This document shows, one piece after another, positions 1-12,319 of a stretch of DNA of 62,028 nucleotides. The stretch lies in the NCBI GenBank assembly GCA_002632325.1, contig NSJK01000020.1:1-62028 (forward strand), in the 5' to 3' direction. The first letter of the stretch is position 1, and the number at the start of each line of letters is the position of its first letter. The position numbers and the translations under genes are program-made. Under the pieces are notes generated by a model, which worked only from the letters and a program-made list of their open reading frames with translations, had not been told where the DNA came from and made no database searches. The DNA is from Lysobacterales bacterium. Lineage in GTDB: Bacteria; Pseudomonadota; Gammaproteobacteria; Xanthomonadales; Rhodanobacteraceae.

Positions 1-584
<584 letters not shown>

Positions 585-842
585 TCAGCCCGGGATCACG
601 TTGACCGTCTTGCGTGCAAGCGGGCCCTTGGCCTTGAACTCGACCTTGCCATCGACCAGCGCAAACAGCGTGTGATCGCGGCCCAGGCCGACGCCGCTGC
701 CTGGGTGGAAACGGGTGCCGCGCTGACGCACGATGATGTTGCCGGCCTCGACAGCCTGACCGCCATAGATCTTGACGCCGAGGTACTTGGGATTGGAATC
801 GCGGCCGTTACGGGTAGAGCCGCCTGCCTTCTTGTGTGCCAT
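585..842 (-). CDS. rpmA: 50S ribosomal protein L27
   Basis: L27 sits near the peptidyl-transferase centre of the large ribosomal subunit. The 85-residue product has the typical N-terminus [17 protein letters not shown] and the family pattern [11 protein letters not shown]...[15 protein letters not shown]...GRDHTLFAL. The length is normal for the family. It follows rplU by 15 bases in a two-gene operon and is followed directly by an intrinsic terminator. No processed N-terminal extension of the Firmicutes type is present. Confidence 0.98.
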   Translation of the reverse strand: MAHKKAGGSTRNGRDSNPKYLGVKIYGGQAVEAGNIIVRQRGTRFHPGSGVGLGRDHTLFALVDGKVEFKAKGPLARKTVNVIPG

Positions 843-857
843 GACTGCTGGACTCCC

Positions 858-1178
858 TTACTTGCCCGCGCCGGTGATGCCGACGATTTCGATTTCGGTG
901 TAATGCTGCCGGTGACCCATCTCCTTGCGATGGTGCTTGCGGCGGCGGAATTTGACGATGCGGATCTTGTCGGCGCGGCCATGGGCCTTGACCTTGGCGG
1001 TCACCGACGCGCCCGCGACCAGCGGTGCGCCGACGGTCACGCCCTCGCCGTTGCCGACGAGCAGAACCTGATCGAGCTTGACCTCGGCGCCGACATCGGC
1101 GACGAGCTTTTCCACGCGCAGGGTTTCGCCCTGCGCCACGCGGTACTGACGACCGCCGGTGACAACGACTGCGTACAT
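858..1178 (-). CDS. rplU: 50S ribosomal protein L21
   Basis: L21 is an early-assembling 23S rRNA-binding protein of the large subunit. The 106-residue product begins [18 protein letters not shown] and has the basic segment [19 protein letters not shown] typical of L21. A second ATG six bases upstream (1184) would add Met-Ala, but the AAAGG Shine-Dalgarno is 7 bases from the ATG at 1178 and only 1 from the other, so 1178 was chosen. First gene of the rplU-rpmA operon. Confidence 0.97.
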   Translation of the reverse strand: MYAVVVTGGRQYRVAQGETLRVEKLVADVGAEVKLDQVLLVGNGEGVTVGAPLVAGASVTAKVKAHGRADKIRIVKFRRRKHHRKEMGHRQHYTEIEIVGITGAGK

Positions 1179-1247
1179 GGCCATGCCTTTCGTAGTTATT
1201 CTGGTTTCAGCCTTCGCCCATGGACATAGCCCACCAGCGAGCCGCGC

Positions 1248-1276
1248 AGTGTAGCGACCGCGCCGTTACGGCGCAA
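1248..1276 (-). promoter_or_regulatory. Putative sigma-70 promoter of rplU-rpmA
   Basis: On the minus strand, TTGCGC (-35, 1271-1276) and TACACT (-10, 1248-1253) are separated by exactly 17 bases, about 70 bases upstream of the rplU start. The -35 match is modest; the call rests on the spacing, the -10 and the position before a ribosomal operon. Confidence 0.5.
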
Positions 1277-1390
1277 GCTCTTGTTTGGCTTGGTCTTGTC
1301 CGGACCTGGCTGACCCAGCGACGACCCGTCGCGCCCCGGCCCGGCCCCGTGGGCAGGCACGGCACAAGCTACGTGCCGCGCCGTGATTCC

Positions 1391-1669
1391 TTACTCGACT
1401 TCGATCTCGACCCCGCCGACGACGCCCGCCACGAGGTTGTAGACGAACGCACCGATCGCACCGCCAATGAAACCCATGACCCCATACATGATCGGCAGGG
1501 TAATCAGTGCGCCGATGCCACCGAAGAATCCGACCGACGGCTTGCCGAACGCGCCCGCGAACATCGAACCAAATACCAGAACCATCAGCCCCGCAAGCAG
1601 TCCGAATGCGGCCATGAGCGCGCCCTGGAAGATCGCCAGTTTGAGTACGTTGAAGCGTTTGATGACCAT
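1391..1669 (-). CDS. Small conserved membrane protein, function unknown
   Basis: A 92-residue protein with two long hydrophobic, Gly-rich stretches (about residues 15-42 and 50-82) and an acidic C-terminus VVGGVEIEVE. The C-terminal pattern YGVMGFIGGAIGAFVYNLVA is, from memory, shared by a family of small inner-membrane proteins of unknown function. A strong purine-rich ribosome-binding site (GGGGAGGGGAC) precedes the ATG. It stands alone between rplU and the divergent uvrA. The 250 bases up to uvrA contain two copies of GCGCGCATGCAT (1801 and 1844) and no other gene. Confidence 0.75.
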   Translation of the reverse strand: MVIKRFNVLKLAIFQGALMAAFGLLAGLMVLVFGSMFAGAFGKPSVGFFGGIGALITLPIMYGVMGFIGGAIGAFVYNLVAGVVGGVEIEVE

Positions 1670-1920
1670 GTCCCCTCCCCATTGAGCCCGAATGCGTCGA
1701 GCAGGTTCACGCTAACAGCACCACACCAATCGCACAACAATTGCCAAGTCGAGGCGCAAATGCGGCCGATTGCAGGTCTGTCAGCCTTGAATTGCGGGTC
1801 GCGCGCATGCATTGATGGGCTACACCGGTTCACCCGACACCAAGCGCGCATGCATCAATCGCCTCGGCGCGTGATCGGGTCGACCGCGCTACAGTAGCCT
1901 GCTATCACCAAATCCAGCTC

Positions 1921-4787
<2,867 letters not shown>

Positions 4788-4791
<4 letters not shown>

Positions 4792-5249
4792 GCGCCGACA
4801 ACCCAGAAAACCTCAAGCCGCAGCCGGTAGTGCGCATTCCCGTCGAGGTGCGCTGGGGCGATCTGGATGCCTTCGGTCACGTCAACAATGCGGCCTTCCT
4901 CGTCTATGCGCAGGAAGCCCGCGTGATCTGGCTGAGCAGCCTTGGCCCGCAATTGCGCGATGAGACGCGCATGCCCGTGGTCGCTGCGGTCAATTGCAAT
5001 TTTCGCCGCCAGCTCGGATGGCCCGCGCGCGTCGTGGTCGAGTTGTCGATCGCGCGCCTCGGCAACACCTCGGCAACCATCGCTCACCAAATCGTCGACG
5101 CGGCGGACGCAACTTGCGTCTACGCCGACGGCGAAACGGTGATGGTGTGGATCGATCCGGCCTCGGGCCGCTCGATCGCGATGCCCAACGCCGTGCGCGA
5201 GATGTTTCAGTCGCCGTCGTCGGCGCCGGGTGCGATCACGTCGAAATAG
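4788..5249 (+). CDS. Acyl-CoA thioesterase, 4HBT/YbgC hotdog family
   Basis: Predicted cytoplasmic thioesterase hydrolysing acyl-CoA; substrate unknown. The 153-residue protein has the family signature [20 protein letters not shown] (residues 21-40), with catalytic-type Asp at 25/27 and the conserved HVNN. The length fits a single hotdog domain plus a short tail. Its ATG overlaps the uvrA stop (ATGA), so it is probably translated from the uvrA transcript, although no functional link is known. Its last 43 bases overlap the 3' end of the opposite-strand copper-chaperone gene. Confidence 0.85.
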
Positions 5250-5650
5250 GTGTCGATGCGCTTGCCATCGCGCAGCAGCAGGGTCACGCCGACCTTGTCG
5301 CCCACGGCCGGAACCTTGCGCGGCGACATCATCATGAGATGACGGCCGCCCGGTTCGAGCTTGACGGTGGCACCCGGCGCGACCACCAGACGATGGATCT
5401 CGCGCATCTTCGCCACGCCGTCGCTGACCAGGGTTTCATGCAAGGTCACGCTGCGAAAGGTGTCGCTTTGTGCGGTGAGGATCGTCACCGGCGCATCGCC
5501 ATCGTTGCTGAGCGTCGCATAGCCCGCCGTGATCGTTGCTCCCGGCGGAATCGCCCGCACCCAGGCATCACGCACCTGCAGGTTCCCTTCGGCCTGCGCC
5601 GTGCCCGCAGCGAGCAAGCACAACAGTACAGTCAAGACGCGCAGCTTCAT
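5207..5650 (-). CDS. Periplasmic copper chaperone, PCu(A)C family
   Basis: Periplasmic Cu(I)-binding protein that in other bacteria delivers copper to the CuA site of cytochrome oxidase. The 147-residue precursor has a Sec signal peptide (cleavage after AQA, residue 20). The full metal motif H-x10-M-x21-H-x-M is present (H71, M82, H104, M106). The start at 5650 is chosen because AAGGAG lies 6 bases upstream; a longer reading from 5785 would have no signal peptide at its start. Convergent overlap with the thioesterase gene; 59 bases separate it from the divergent DUF4139 gene. Confidence 0.92.
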   Translation of the reverse strand: MKLRVLTVLLCLLAAGTAQAEGNLQVRDAWVRAIPPGATITAGYATLSNDGDAPVTILTAQSDTFRSVTLHETLVSDGVAKMREIHRLVVAPGATVKLEPGGRHLMMMSPRKVPAVGDKVGVTLLLRDGKRIDTYFDVIAPGADDGD

Positions 5651-5709
5651 CGCATTCTCCTTGGTCATCGCTATGATAGCCGCTGGATCAATGCCTCGAG
5701 GAAGCCAGG

Positions 5710-7143
5710 ATGAATCCCTTGCCCATCGCACTCGCCGCCGTGCTGACTTCGACCGCGGTGCCGGCCGGCGATCCGGCCGTGACAATTTACCGCAGTGACA
5801 GCGACGAGTTGTTTGGCGCCGGCACTCAGGCGGTCGCGGAGGGGCACGCCGTGATCCATGAGCAGCGCGCGACCACGCTCGGCAGCGGCCGTCAGAACCT
5901 CACCATCGGCGGACTGCCCGCCTTGCTCGACAGCGAGGCTATCAATATCGATTTCGGCGCCGCAGCACGCGTGCTCGGGCAGCGCATGATCGCACCGGGC
6001 GCAGCGGGCCTGCTCGAAGCACACCGCGGCCAACGCGTGGTGGTCAGCGATGGCGGTCAGAATGAGTTGGCGAGCGGCGAGCTCGTCGCCGTCGACGGCG
6101 AGCGCATCGCCATCCGCGCCACCGATGGACGCATCGCCTATCTGCAGGACTATGCGCGCATCGATTTTCCGGAGGGAACCGGTCTGCCCGGCAGCACCCT
6201 GCAAGTCGCGCTCGATGTCAGCAGCGCAGGCAGTCAGACCGCAACGCTCGACTACCCGACTTCCGGTTTGGGTTGGCGTGCCGCCTATGCCGTCCATCTC
6301 GATGAACGGGGCAACAGTTGCCGCATGCGTCTGGACGCGCTGGCGAGCATCGCCAATCGCAGCGGCCGCGGCTACGACGGCGCAACGCTCAAACTGGTTG
6401 CCGGCGCACCCAATCTCGAGCGCGGCTTTCAGCCGATGCCACGCATGGCGATGAAGGCCATGGCGGCGCCGGCACCCGCACCCGAAGCCATGCCTGAACA
6501 ATCCGCGCTCGGCGACTATCGCAGTTACCTCATCGATGGCGCGATCGACCTGCCCGATGCGAGCGTCACCCAAGTTCCGCTCTATGCGAGCCGTGAGCTC
6601 GACTGCACGCGGCGCTGGTTGGCGTCATTCGGCTACGCTTGGTTTCCGGATCGACCACAACTGAATCCCGGCAACGACGCCGCAAGCAAACAGGTGGTGT
6701 CGAGCCAACTGTCGTTCAACGCCCCCGAGAACCTGCCCGCAGGGCGTGTGCGCGTGCTCACACGCGATCGCGATGGTCGCAACGAATTGCTCGGCGAGGC
6801 GCGCAGCAGCGACACCGCCAAGGGACGCACGCTCGATCTCGTGCTGGGCACCGCGTTTTCGCTCCACGCCAGCCGCGAGCGCTCCGCGTTCACGGTTGAT
6901 CGCGCCGCGCGCACGATGGACGAGAGTTTTCGCGTGACACTGGAGAATGCGGGCGAGAATTCGACCACACTGACCGTGCGTGAACACCCCAATCGCTGGC
7001 GCGTCTGGGAGCTCGCCTCGTCGAGCCAGAAACCCGCGCGCAAGACTGCCGACCAACTCGAATTCGAAGTCGCGGTGCCAGCCCATGGCAAGGTCACGCT
7101 CGACTATCGTCTGCGCTACCGCTGGACCGCCGCCGACGAATGA
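5710..7143 (+). CDS. DUF4139 domain protein, exported
   Basis: 477 residues with an N-terminal signal-like segment (MNPLPIALAAVLTSTAVPAG). The body matches the DUF4139 pattern: an N-terminal beta-rich part with ARTTLGSG-like start (HEQRATTLGSGRQNLTIGGL), the central LGWRAAYAVHLDE segment and a C-terminal FRVTLENAGENSTTLTVREH followed by a final DYRLRYRW. Family members are secreted or periplasmic and have no established biochemical role. A Met/Ala/Pro-rich linker (MPRMAMKAMAAPAPAPEAMPE) lies near residue 245. It is followed 19 bases later by the isomerase-like gene, without obvious functional connection. Confidence 0.85.
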   Translation: MNPLPIALAAVLTSTAVPAGDPAVTIYRSDSDELFGAGTQAVAEGHAVIHEQRATTLGSGRQNLTIGGLPALLDSEAINIDFGAAARVLGQRMIAPGAAGLLEAHRGQRVVVSDGGQNELASGELVAVDGERIAIRATDGRIAYLQDYARIDFPEGTGLPGSTLQVALDVSSAGSQTATLDYPTSGLGWRAAYAVHLDERGNSCRMRLDALASIANRSGRGYDGATLKLVAGAPNLERGFQPMPRMAMKAMAAPAPAPEAMPEQSALGDYRSYLIDGAIDLPDASVTQVPLYASRELDCTRRWLASFGYAWFPDRPQLNPGNDAASKQVVSSQLSFNAPENLPAGRVRVLTRDRDGRNELLGEARSSDTAKGRTLDLVLGTAFSLHASRERSAFTVDRAARTMDESFRVTLENAGENSTTLTVREHPNRWRVWELASSSQKPARKTADQLEFEVAVPAHGKVTLDYRLRYRWTAADE

Positions 7144-7162
7144 AGAACAAGGACAAGCGCCC

Positions 7163-7927
7163 ATGCTCGACCTGATCCGCCACGATTCGATTCACGAACT
7201 GCGCCTCGCCCGCCCGCCGGTCAACGCACTCGATCCCGTGCTCGTGCGCGCACTGCGCACAGCGATCGAAGCCGCGCCCGAAGACGGCGCCCGCGCGCTC
7301 ATGCTTTCGGGCGCGCCGGGCATGTTTTCAGCTGGACTCGACGTGCCGACCCTGCTGCAGCTCGATCGCGCGGCGATGCGCGCATTCTGGGTCGATTTCT
7401 TCGGCCTGTGCGCCGCGCTTGCGCGCTGCCCGATTCCGATCGCCGCCGCGATCACCGGGCACAGCCCCGCGGGTGGTGCGGTCCTTTCGATCCTGTGCGA
7501 TTACCGCGTGATGGCGCGCAGCATCGATCCGGCCAAGCCGTTTCGCATCGGCCTCAACGAAGTCCAGGTCGGACTGGTCGTGCCCGAAGTGATCCAGATC
7601 GCGCTGCGCCGACTGGTGGGTGCCTATCGTGCCGAGCGCTTGATGGTGTCGGGCGCGATGATCAGCGCCGAAGATGCGCAGCCATTGGGTTTCGTCGATG
7701 AGTTGGTCGAAATCACCCAGGTCGTCGAGCGCGCACGCGCGTGGCTCGATGAGTTGCTCGCCCTGCCTCCGCACGCGCTCGCCGCGACGCGCCAACTTGC
7801 GCGCGCCGACCTGGCGGCGGCGTTTGCCGATCCTTCGACGTTTGGCATTGATGATTTCGTTGCCGGCTGGTTCGCACCGCCGACCCAAGCGGTACTGCAG
7901 GCGCTGGTTGCGCGCCTCAAGAAGTAA
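7163..7927 (+). CDS. Enoyl-CoA isomerase/hydratase (crotonase superfamily, ECI1-like)
   Basis: Likely moves or adds across a double bond in fatty-acyl-CoA during beta-oxidation. The 254-residue protein has the crotonase oxyanion-hole segments FSAGLDVPTL and GHSPAGGAVLSILCDYRVM. The segment IGLNEVQVGLVVPEV has a single Glu at the position that is catalytic in 3,2-trans-enoyl-CoA isomerases (LNETQLG in mitochondrial ECI1), so isomerase is favoured over hydratase. The reading frame is open to 6980, but ATG 7163 with AAGGA upstream gives the canonical N-terminus. Confidence 0.82.
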   Translation: MLDLIRHDSIHELRLARPPVNALDPVLVRALRTAIEAAPEDGARALMLSGAPGMFSAGLDVPTLLQLDRAAMRAFWVDFFGLCAALARCPIPIAAAITGHSPAGGAVLSILCDYRVMARSIDPAKPFRIGLNEVQVGLVVPEVIQIALRRLVGAYRAERLMVSGAMISAEDAQPLGFVDELVEITQVVERARAWLDELLALPPHALAATRQLARADLAAAFADPSTFGIDDFVAGWFAPPTQAVLQALVARLKK

Positions 7928-7933
7928 GGCGCC

Positions 7934-8788
7934 TCAGGCCGTGCCGGTTGCGACCGGCCGCACGGGATCTTCGAGCCAACCGCTCCACGAAGGCGCGAAC
8001 ACGCGCGAGCCCGACAAGCCGGCCGCTTCCATCGCCAACAGGTTGTGGCAGGCCGTCACGCCCGAGCCACAACTGTGCACGACCTGACTCGGCGCACGCA
8101 CGCCGAGCAAGGCGCCATATTCGGCACGCAGCGTGGCCACGCTCTTGAAGTGACCATCGACCTTGAGGTTGTCGGCGAAGGGCCGATTGATCGCGCCGGG
8201 AATATGCCCACCGACGCGGTCGAGCGGCTCGACTTCACCGCGAAAACGTGGCCCGCCGCGCGCATCGAGCAGCAGCACGCCGCCCTGCGCAAGCGCAGCT
8301 TGCAGTTCTTCGACGCTGACCACGGCATCGACATCGATGCCCACCGACACGCAGCTCGCGCGGTGGATGCCTTCGCCGCTTTCGATCGGCAGGGACGCCG
8401 CACGCCAAGCCGCCCAGCCACCGTCGAGCACCTGCACATCCGCTTCACCGATCAGACGCAGCAACCACCACAGCCGCGCAGCCGCAAGCGCACCGCCGGC
8501 GTCGTCATAGGCGATCACGCGACGTCCGGGCTGCCAGCCCCAACGCGACAGCACCGCCGACAGCCGCGCATCGTCGGGCAAGGGATGGCGCCCCAGTCCC
8601 TTGCGCGAAAGGTCGGACAGATCGTGATCCAGATTCGCGTACACCGCACCCGGAATGTGCGCCTCGCGATGATCGCGCGCGCCCTTGCCGGGATCGGACA
8701 ATTCGAAACGACAATCGACGATGAGCACATCGTCGGTCTTGTTCAGCGCGGCCAGTTCGGCCACGGAAACCAGCGGCGAATCGATCAT
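7934..8788 (-). CDS. sseA: 3-mercaptopyruvate/thiosulfate sulfurtransferase (two-domain rhodanese)
   Basis: Transfers sulfane sulfur from 3-mercaptopyruvate or thiosulfate to an acceptor such as cyanide or a thiol. The 284-residue protein has two rhodanese domains; the N-terminal one is inactive and the C-terminal one carries the loop CGSGVTA with the catalytic Cys at 240. The CGSG(V/I)T loop is typical of mercaptopyruvate sulfurtransferases, whereas thiosulfate enzymes have CRKGVT. Its ATG overlaps the NudL stop by 4 bases, so it is the last gene of a coupled DUF1289-nudL-sseA unit. Confidence 0.92.
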   Translation of the reverse strand: MIDSPLVSVAELAALNKTDDVLIVDCRFELSDPGKGARDHREAHIPGAVYANLDHDLSDLSRKGLGRHPLPDDARLSAVLSRWGWQPGRRVIAYDDAGGALAAARLWWLLRLIGEADVQVLDGGWAAWRAASLPIESGEGIHRASCVSVGIDVDAVVSVEELQAALAQGGVLLLDARGGPRFRGEVEPLDRVGGHIPGAINRPFADNLKVDGHFKSVATLRAEYGALLGVRAPSQVVHSCGSGVTACHNLLAMEAAGLSGSRVFAPSWSGWLEDPVRPVATGTA

Positions 8789-9408
8789 GGCGCTTGCTCC
8801 AGTCGGTCGATGAGATTCTTGAGCATGGCTGCGGTCACACCCCAGATGCGTCGACCTTGCCAGTCGAAGGCATAAATCGTGCGATCACGCCCGCGCCAGT
8901 GGATCATCTCGCGTCGCAAGGTCGTCGGCGCGAGGATGAATTCGAGCGGCACCTCGAAAGCATCCTCGACTTCTGCCGCTTCCAAGCGAAGATCATAGTC
9001 GCCGCGCACGAAGGCGGCGACCGGCGTGACGCTGTATCCCGACACGGTGTCGAGCCGATCGAGATAGCCGAATGGCTCGACCGCAGCCGCAGTGATGCCG
9101 ATTTCCTCGTGCGTTTCCCGCAGCGCTGCCTCGATCACGCCAGCGTCACTCGCATCGACGGCGCCGCCCGGAAAACTCACCTGTCCGGCGTGTTGACGCA
9201 ACTGTTCCGAGCGCTGGGTGAACAGCAGCGACAGGCCATCCCTGCGCTGCACGAAAGGCACCAGCACGGCGGCCTCGCGATGGCACGGCGACAGATCGAA
9301 CAGATCGGCCAGTTCATCGGCATTCCAGCCGCGCTCACCCGGCGGATTGCCGAGCGCGCGCACGGCGCGGCGCAGCCGCGCGGCATCGACGATGGACGAA
9401 GCGCTCAT
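8785..9408 (-). CDS. CoA pyrophosphatase, NudL-type Nudix hydrolase
   Basis: Predicted to cleave CoA or acyl-CoA to 4'-phosphopantetheine and 3',5'-ADP. The 207-residue protein has the UPF0035 CoA motif LLFTQRSEQLRQHAGQVSFP (residues 61-80) directly before the Nudix box at 81-105 (GGAVDASD...AALRETHEEIG). The first Glu of the canonical Nudix box is Asp here, as in E. coli NudL. Metal-binding REXXEE is intact (RETHEE). It overlaps both neighbours by 4 bases (ATGA), indicating translational coupling. Confidence 0.9.
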   Translation of the reverse strand: MSASSIVDAARLRRAVRALGNPPGERGWNADELADLFDLSPCHREAAVLVPFVQRRDGLSLLFTQRSEQLRQHAGQVSFPGGAVDASDAGVIEAALRETHEEIGITAAAVEPFGYLDRLDTVSGYSVTPVAAFVRGDYDLRLEAAEVEDAFEVPLEFILAPTTLRREMIHWRGRDRTIYAFDWQGRRIWGVTAAMLKNLIDRLEQAP

Positions 9409-9593
9409 CGCCGCGCCGCCTCACGCTGCGGCAAGACCTCGTCGATGAGATGGCGGCGCTCGGCCGGCGTCAGCGTGATCCACAGCGCAATTTCCTCGCC
9501 GCTGCGCTGGCAGCCCACGCAGTAGCCATCGGCATCGAGCCGGCAGATGCCGATGCAGGGCGACTCGATCTCGGTTGAATTCTCGATTGCCAC
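9405..9593 (-). CDS. DUF1289 small cysteine-motif protein
   Basis: A 62-residue protein with the DUF1289 pattern C-x3-C-x7-C-x2-C (CIGICRLDADGYCVGC) followed by RSGEEIALWITLTPAERR; the spaced cysteines suggest metal or Fe-S binding, but no function is established. The start is uncertain: the frame stays open to an ATG at 9683, but a terminator hairpin at 9618-9638 lies in between, and family members are about this short, so GTG 9593 was chosen. First gene of the coupled DUF1289-nudL-sseA unit. Confidence 0.75.
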   Translation of the reverse strand: MAIENSTEIESPCIGICRLDADGYCVGCQRSGEEIALWITLTPAERRHLIDEVLPQREAARR

Positions 9594-9617
9594 GTCTGCC
9601 TGCCACCGCAAATGCAA

Positions 9618-9638
9618 ACGCCGCGACAAGCGCGGCGT
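9618..9638 (-). terminator. Hairpin terminator after the FKBP-like gene
   Basis: Perfect 8-bp stem ACGCCGCG/CGCGGCGT with a 5-base loop; on the minus strand it is followed by the T-rich stretch TTTGCATTTG. It lies 64 bases after the stop of the FKBP-like gene. The T tract is interrupted, so efficiency is uncertain. Confidence 0.5.
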
Positions 9639-9701
9639 CTGCGGTTGATCCCCTGATCCGCTGCCACGCCTCAAGCGGCGCACCAGCGGCTCAGCTCGAC
9701 A

Positions 9702-10352
9702 TCACTTGACGTCGACGATCTTGATTTCCCACACATAGACCTGATTGCCCGAAGCCGGATCCGGCGGCAGGTAGGCCATCCAGTGATCGCCGACCTTCAT
9801 CTTCTGGATGACTTCGACCAGCGACTTCGAACCGAAGATGTTGGCCATGTCCGAGACCTTGGCCTTGATCGGCTCGCCGACGAAGGAGCTGCGGATCTCG
9901 CGGCCGCTGGTCAGCGACACGCGCACATGGAAGGTCACTTCGCTGGTCGGCGTGATCGCGCGGCCGTTGCCCGCATCGATGACGCGGTACTGGGTGCCGT
10001 CAGGCATCGCCACGATGCCGGGCTTGGAGCGGTTCGATGCAAGGAAGGTATCAGCGGCACGCTTGTTGTCGGCCAATTCCTTGTCCGCCGCGGCCTTCAT
10101 CTTCTGCTCGTATTTCTGCACGGCTTCCTGCATCGCCGCCATCGGCACGCTCGGCTCCTTGCCGGCGAAGCCATCCTGCACCGCCTTGGTGAAGGTCGCG
10201 ATGTCGACATCCTGCTTCTGCGGCGCCAGACGCGAACCCATCTGGAAGCCCATCGCGTAGGACAGCTTGCCCTTGTCCGAGGTGGTGTCCTGCGCGAACG
10301 CGGACCCTGCCACAACCAGCGCCGCGAGGGCGAGTGACCAACCAAGCTTCAT
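9702..10352 (-). CDS. FKBP-type peptidyl-prolyl isomerase-like periplasmic protein, divergent
   Basis: 216 residues with a Sec signal peptide (cleavage after SAFA, residue 20). An FkpA/Mip-like dimerisation helix region (KLSYAMGFQMGSRL, then Lys/Ala-rich helices to about residue 105) precedes an FKBP-like domain (MPDGTQYRVIDAGNG... to VWEIKIVDVK). The FKBP domain lacks several usual active-site residues: the V-I-P-G-W segment is replaced by FGSKSLVEVIQKM, and the YxGxLxDGxxFDSS region reads HVRVSLTSGREIRSS. It may therefore act as a chaperone without isomerase activity. Monocistronic, with its own terminator. Confidence 0.8.
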   Translation of the reverse strand: MKLGWSLALAALVVAGSAFAQDTTSDKGKLSYAMGFQMGSRLAPQKQDVDIATFTKAVQDGFAGKEPSVPMAAMQEAVQKYEQKMKAAADKELADNKRAADTFLASNRSKPGIVAMPDGTQYRVIDAGNGRAITPTSEVTFHVRVSLTSGREIRSSFVGEPIKAKVSDMANIFGSKSLVEVIQKMKVGDHWMAYLPPDPASGNQVYVWEIKIVDVK

Positions 10353-10526
10353 GCGTGTGTCTCCGAGTGAATGATCTGGGCCCGCCGCGACGCGACGAAC
10401 CGGACAAAGCGGGCTAGTGTACCCGAGCCGCTGCCGTCGCCCAAATGCGGCCCCAAGGCCGGTCGAGCACGGAAAACGGCCCGCCGATGATCCGGATTGC
10501 GCCTGAACCGGGGCCGCCCGGCAGGC

Positions 10527-11438
10527 TCAGTGCGGGCCACCGGCGTATTTCTTCTCGCCTGCGGTCACGCGCAGATCGAGCCGGTTCTCGGGGGGCGCCA
10601 GCGGACAGGTCGCAAAGCCGGTGAACGCGCATGGCGGGTTGTAGGCCTTGTTGAAGTCGAGCACGATCTTGCCGTCCCTGGGCATCGGCGCGTAGAGGAA
10701 ACGCGCCGCGCCATAGGTTTCCTTGCCACTCGTGCGATCGGCAAAGATCAGGAACAGCTCCTTGTCACCCGGCACCTCGATCACCGGCAGCAGTTCGAAG
10801 GTCTTGCCATCGCGCTCGAACACCGCCTTGCCCGGCACCGGATAACTGTCGATCTGGCCGAGCACGTTCGGTGTTTCCAGCGTATGCGGCGGATCGAACG
10901 GCACCCAAGTCGCCTCGATGCGCCAACTCGGATCGATCGGAAACGATTCGATGCCACGGAAGTGCGTGCGCGCCTCGGCTTGGCTGTCCTTCACGCGCAG
11001 GCCCTTGCTGCCATTGCGATCGATCAGATAGAAGTTCACCGTGCCCGCACTCACCGTGGTCGGCACCTCGTGCGCATCGTCGAGCATCTGCGCGCCGACC
11101 CCCGCCTGACCATTGATCAGCGCCCCTGCCGTCGGATCGAGGCGTATCGAGACCTTGCCTTCGGTCAGCGTCACCGTGCCGAAATGGGCCGGACCCGCCG
11201 CAAGCACGATGTCATTGTCGACCGCACTGCCAACGCGATTGGCGCCCTCTTTCAGCCAGTGCAGGCCGATCAGGCTGAGCCAACCCGTTGGCGCCGTGAG
11301 GCGCTCGACGCGCTGCGCGCGCCAGGTTTCGACACTCTTCACGTAGTCCGCAGGACTCGCTGCGGGCGCTTCGGCTTTCGCGGACATCGCATGCACCCCG
11401 GCAAAGCTCGCAATGAGCAGGAGACTGGTCTGGAACAT
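10527..11438 (-). CDS. DUF1684 domain protein, secreted
   Basis: 303-residue protein with a signal peptide (MFQTSLLLIASFAGVHA). The DUF1684 hallmarks are present: the early WRAQRVERLTAPTGWLSLIG, the FHA-like central beta region (RVGSAVDNDIVLAAGPAHFG), and the C-terminal DFNKAYNPPCAFTGFATCPL segment with paired Cys. The family is widespread and uncharacterised. ATG 11438 is preferred over a GTG six bases upstream because AGAGG is 5 bases ahead of it. Confidence 0.85.
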   Translation of the reverse strand: MFQTSLLLIASFAGVHAMSAKAEAPAASPADYVKSVETWRAQRVERLTAPTGWLSLIGLHWLKEGANRVGSAVDNDIVLAAGPAHFGTVTLTEGKVSIRLDPTAGALINGQAGVGAQMLDDAHEVPTTVSAGTVNFYLIDRNGSKGLRVKDSQAEARTHFRGIESFPIDPSWRIEATWVPFDPPHTLETPNVLGQIDSYPVPGKAVFERDGKTFELLPVIEVPGDKELFLIFADRTSGKETYGAARFLYAPMPRDGKIVLDFNKAYNPPCAFTGFATCPLAPPENRLDLRVTAGEKKYAGGPH

Positions 11439-11557
11439 CACCACCTCTGGGCAGTTCGACCCGCCATTCTATCGTCAGCCACTTTCTCGGTCAGAAGAAT
11501 CGCGGGGTGAATAGACTGAATGAAGTGGTCAGATCTTCCGCCGGTCGTTTCTTGTCG

Positions 11558-12199
11558 TCACTGCGCATCAACCAACGCGGGATCCGTCTTGTAGGTTCCA
11601 GCCGACAGCCAACCGATGCCGAACCACAAGAGGCCCCAAATCTCGACAATCAGGAGCGTATTGCCCCAAGCAAGAACGTGGCCGATCGCGTACAGGCAAG
11701 CAATGCCCGCCACCATCAGGATTGCAATGGTTCGATAGAGCATCGCGCGGCCACGCTTGCCCTTGCGCAATGCCCTGAACGAAAAGAACCACATCATCGC
11801 CACGAGGCAGGCGAACAGGAGCGCGGCGGCGGCATAGTGAACGTCCCCGGGATGCAACCCGAAGAGGCCCGACAGCTTCACCGTCCAAGTCGGCGCCACG
11901 CCGACGCCGTGCGAATCGGCGGTGGGAAACAGCGCCACACATGCGGCAAACAGACAGGCCGCCTTGCTGAGATAGAACTCCCAGTCCGCCTTTTCGCCCT
12001 GCCCGTTGTAGGCAAGCAGAAAGAAGCCGACCGCGACCAACGCGCCGACGAAGACATCGCGCGCATCGGTCCAGTATGAGCCGCTGATCGATTCAAGCTC
12101 TGCCTGAAACCCCGAGAGCATCCACACCGCCGGCGCCAGCAGGATGGCGATGACTCCGACCACCACCCGCATCGTCTTGTAGTTGATCTCACGCTTCAT
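11558..12199 (-). CDS. Six-helix membrane protein of unknown function
   Basis: 213-residue integral membrane protein with six predicted helices (approximately residues 10-28, 46-64, 73-95, 115-137, 147-170 and 175-195). No family recognised with confidence. Charged loops include the motif FSFRALRKGKRGRAMLYR between helices 4 and 5. The start at 12199 is supported by AAGGAGG 6 bases upstream; a longer frame to 12310 lacks such a site. It stands alone between DUF1684 and alkB on the same strand. Confidence 0.65.
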   Translation of the reverse strand: MKREINYKTMRVVVGVIAILLAPAVWMLSGFQAELESISGSYWTDARDVFVGALVAVGFFLLAYNGQGEKADWEFYLSKAACLFAACVALFPTADSHGVGVAPTWTVKLSGLFGLHPGDVHYAAAALLFACLVAMMWFFSFRALRKGKRGRAMLYRTIAILMVAGIACLYAIGHVLAWGNTLLIVEIWGLLWFGIGWLSAGTYKTDPALVDAQ

Positions 12200-12319
12200 G
12201 GCTGCCTCCTTGAACTGCCGGGCAACGTGATTCGCTCGCTTGGATCTGCCATCACGACGCCATCGATTGTACGCGGGGCAAAACATCGCCGCCTCTTGAA
12301 AACCGCGCACGCGGCCATT

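Noticed and set aside
1801..1860. Paired GCGCGCATGCAT sequences upstream of uvrA as an operator
   Set aside because: Short, palindromic and GC-rich; may be chance, and no promoter could be placed relative to it.
1860..1920. LexA/SOS box before uvrA
   Set aside because: Neither the CTGT-N8-ACAG nor the TTAGTA-N-TACTAA type site is present.
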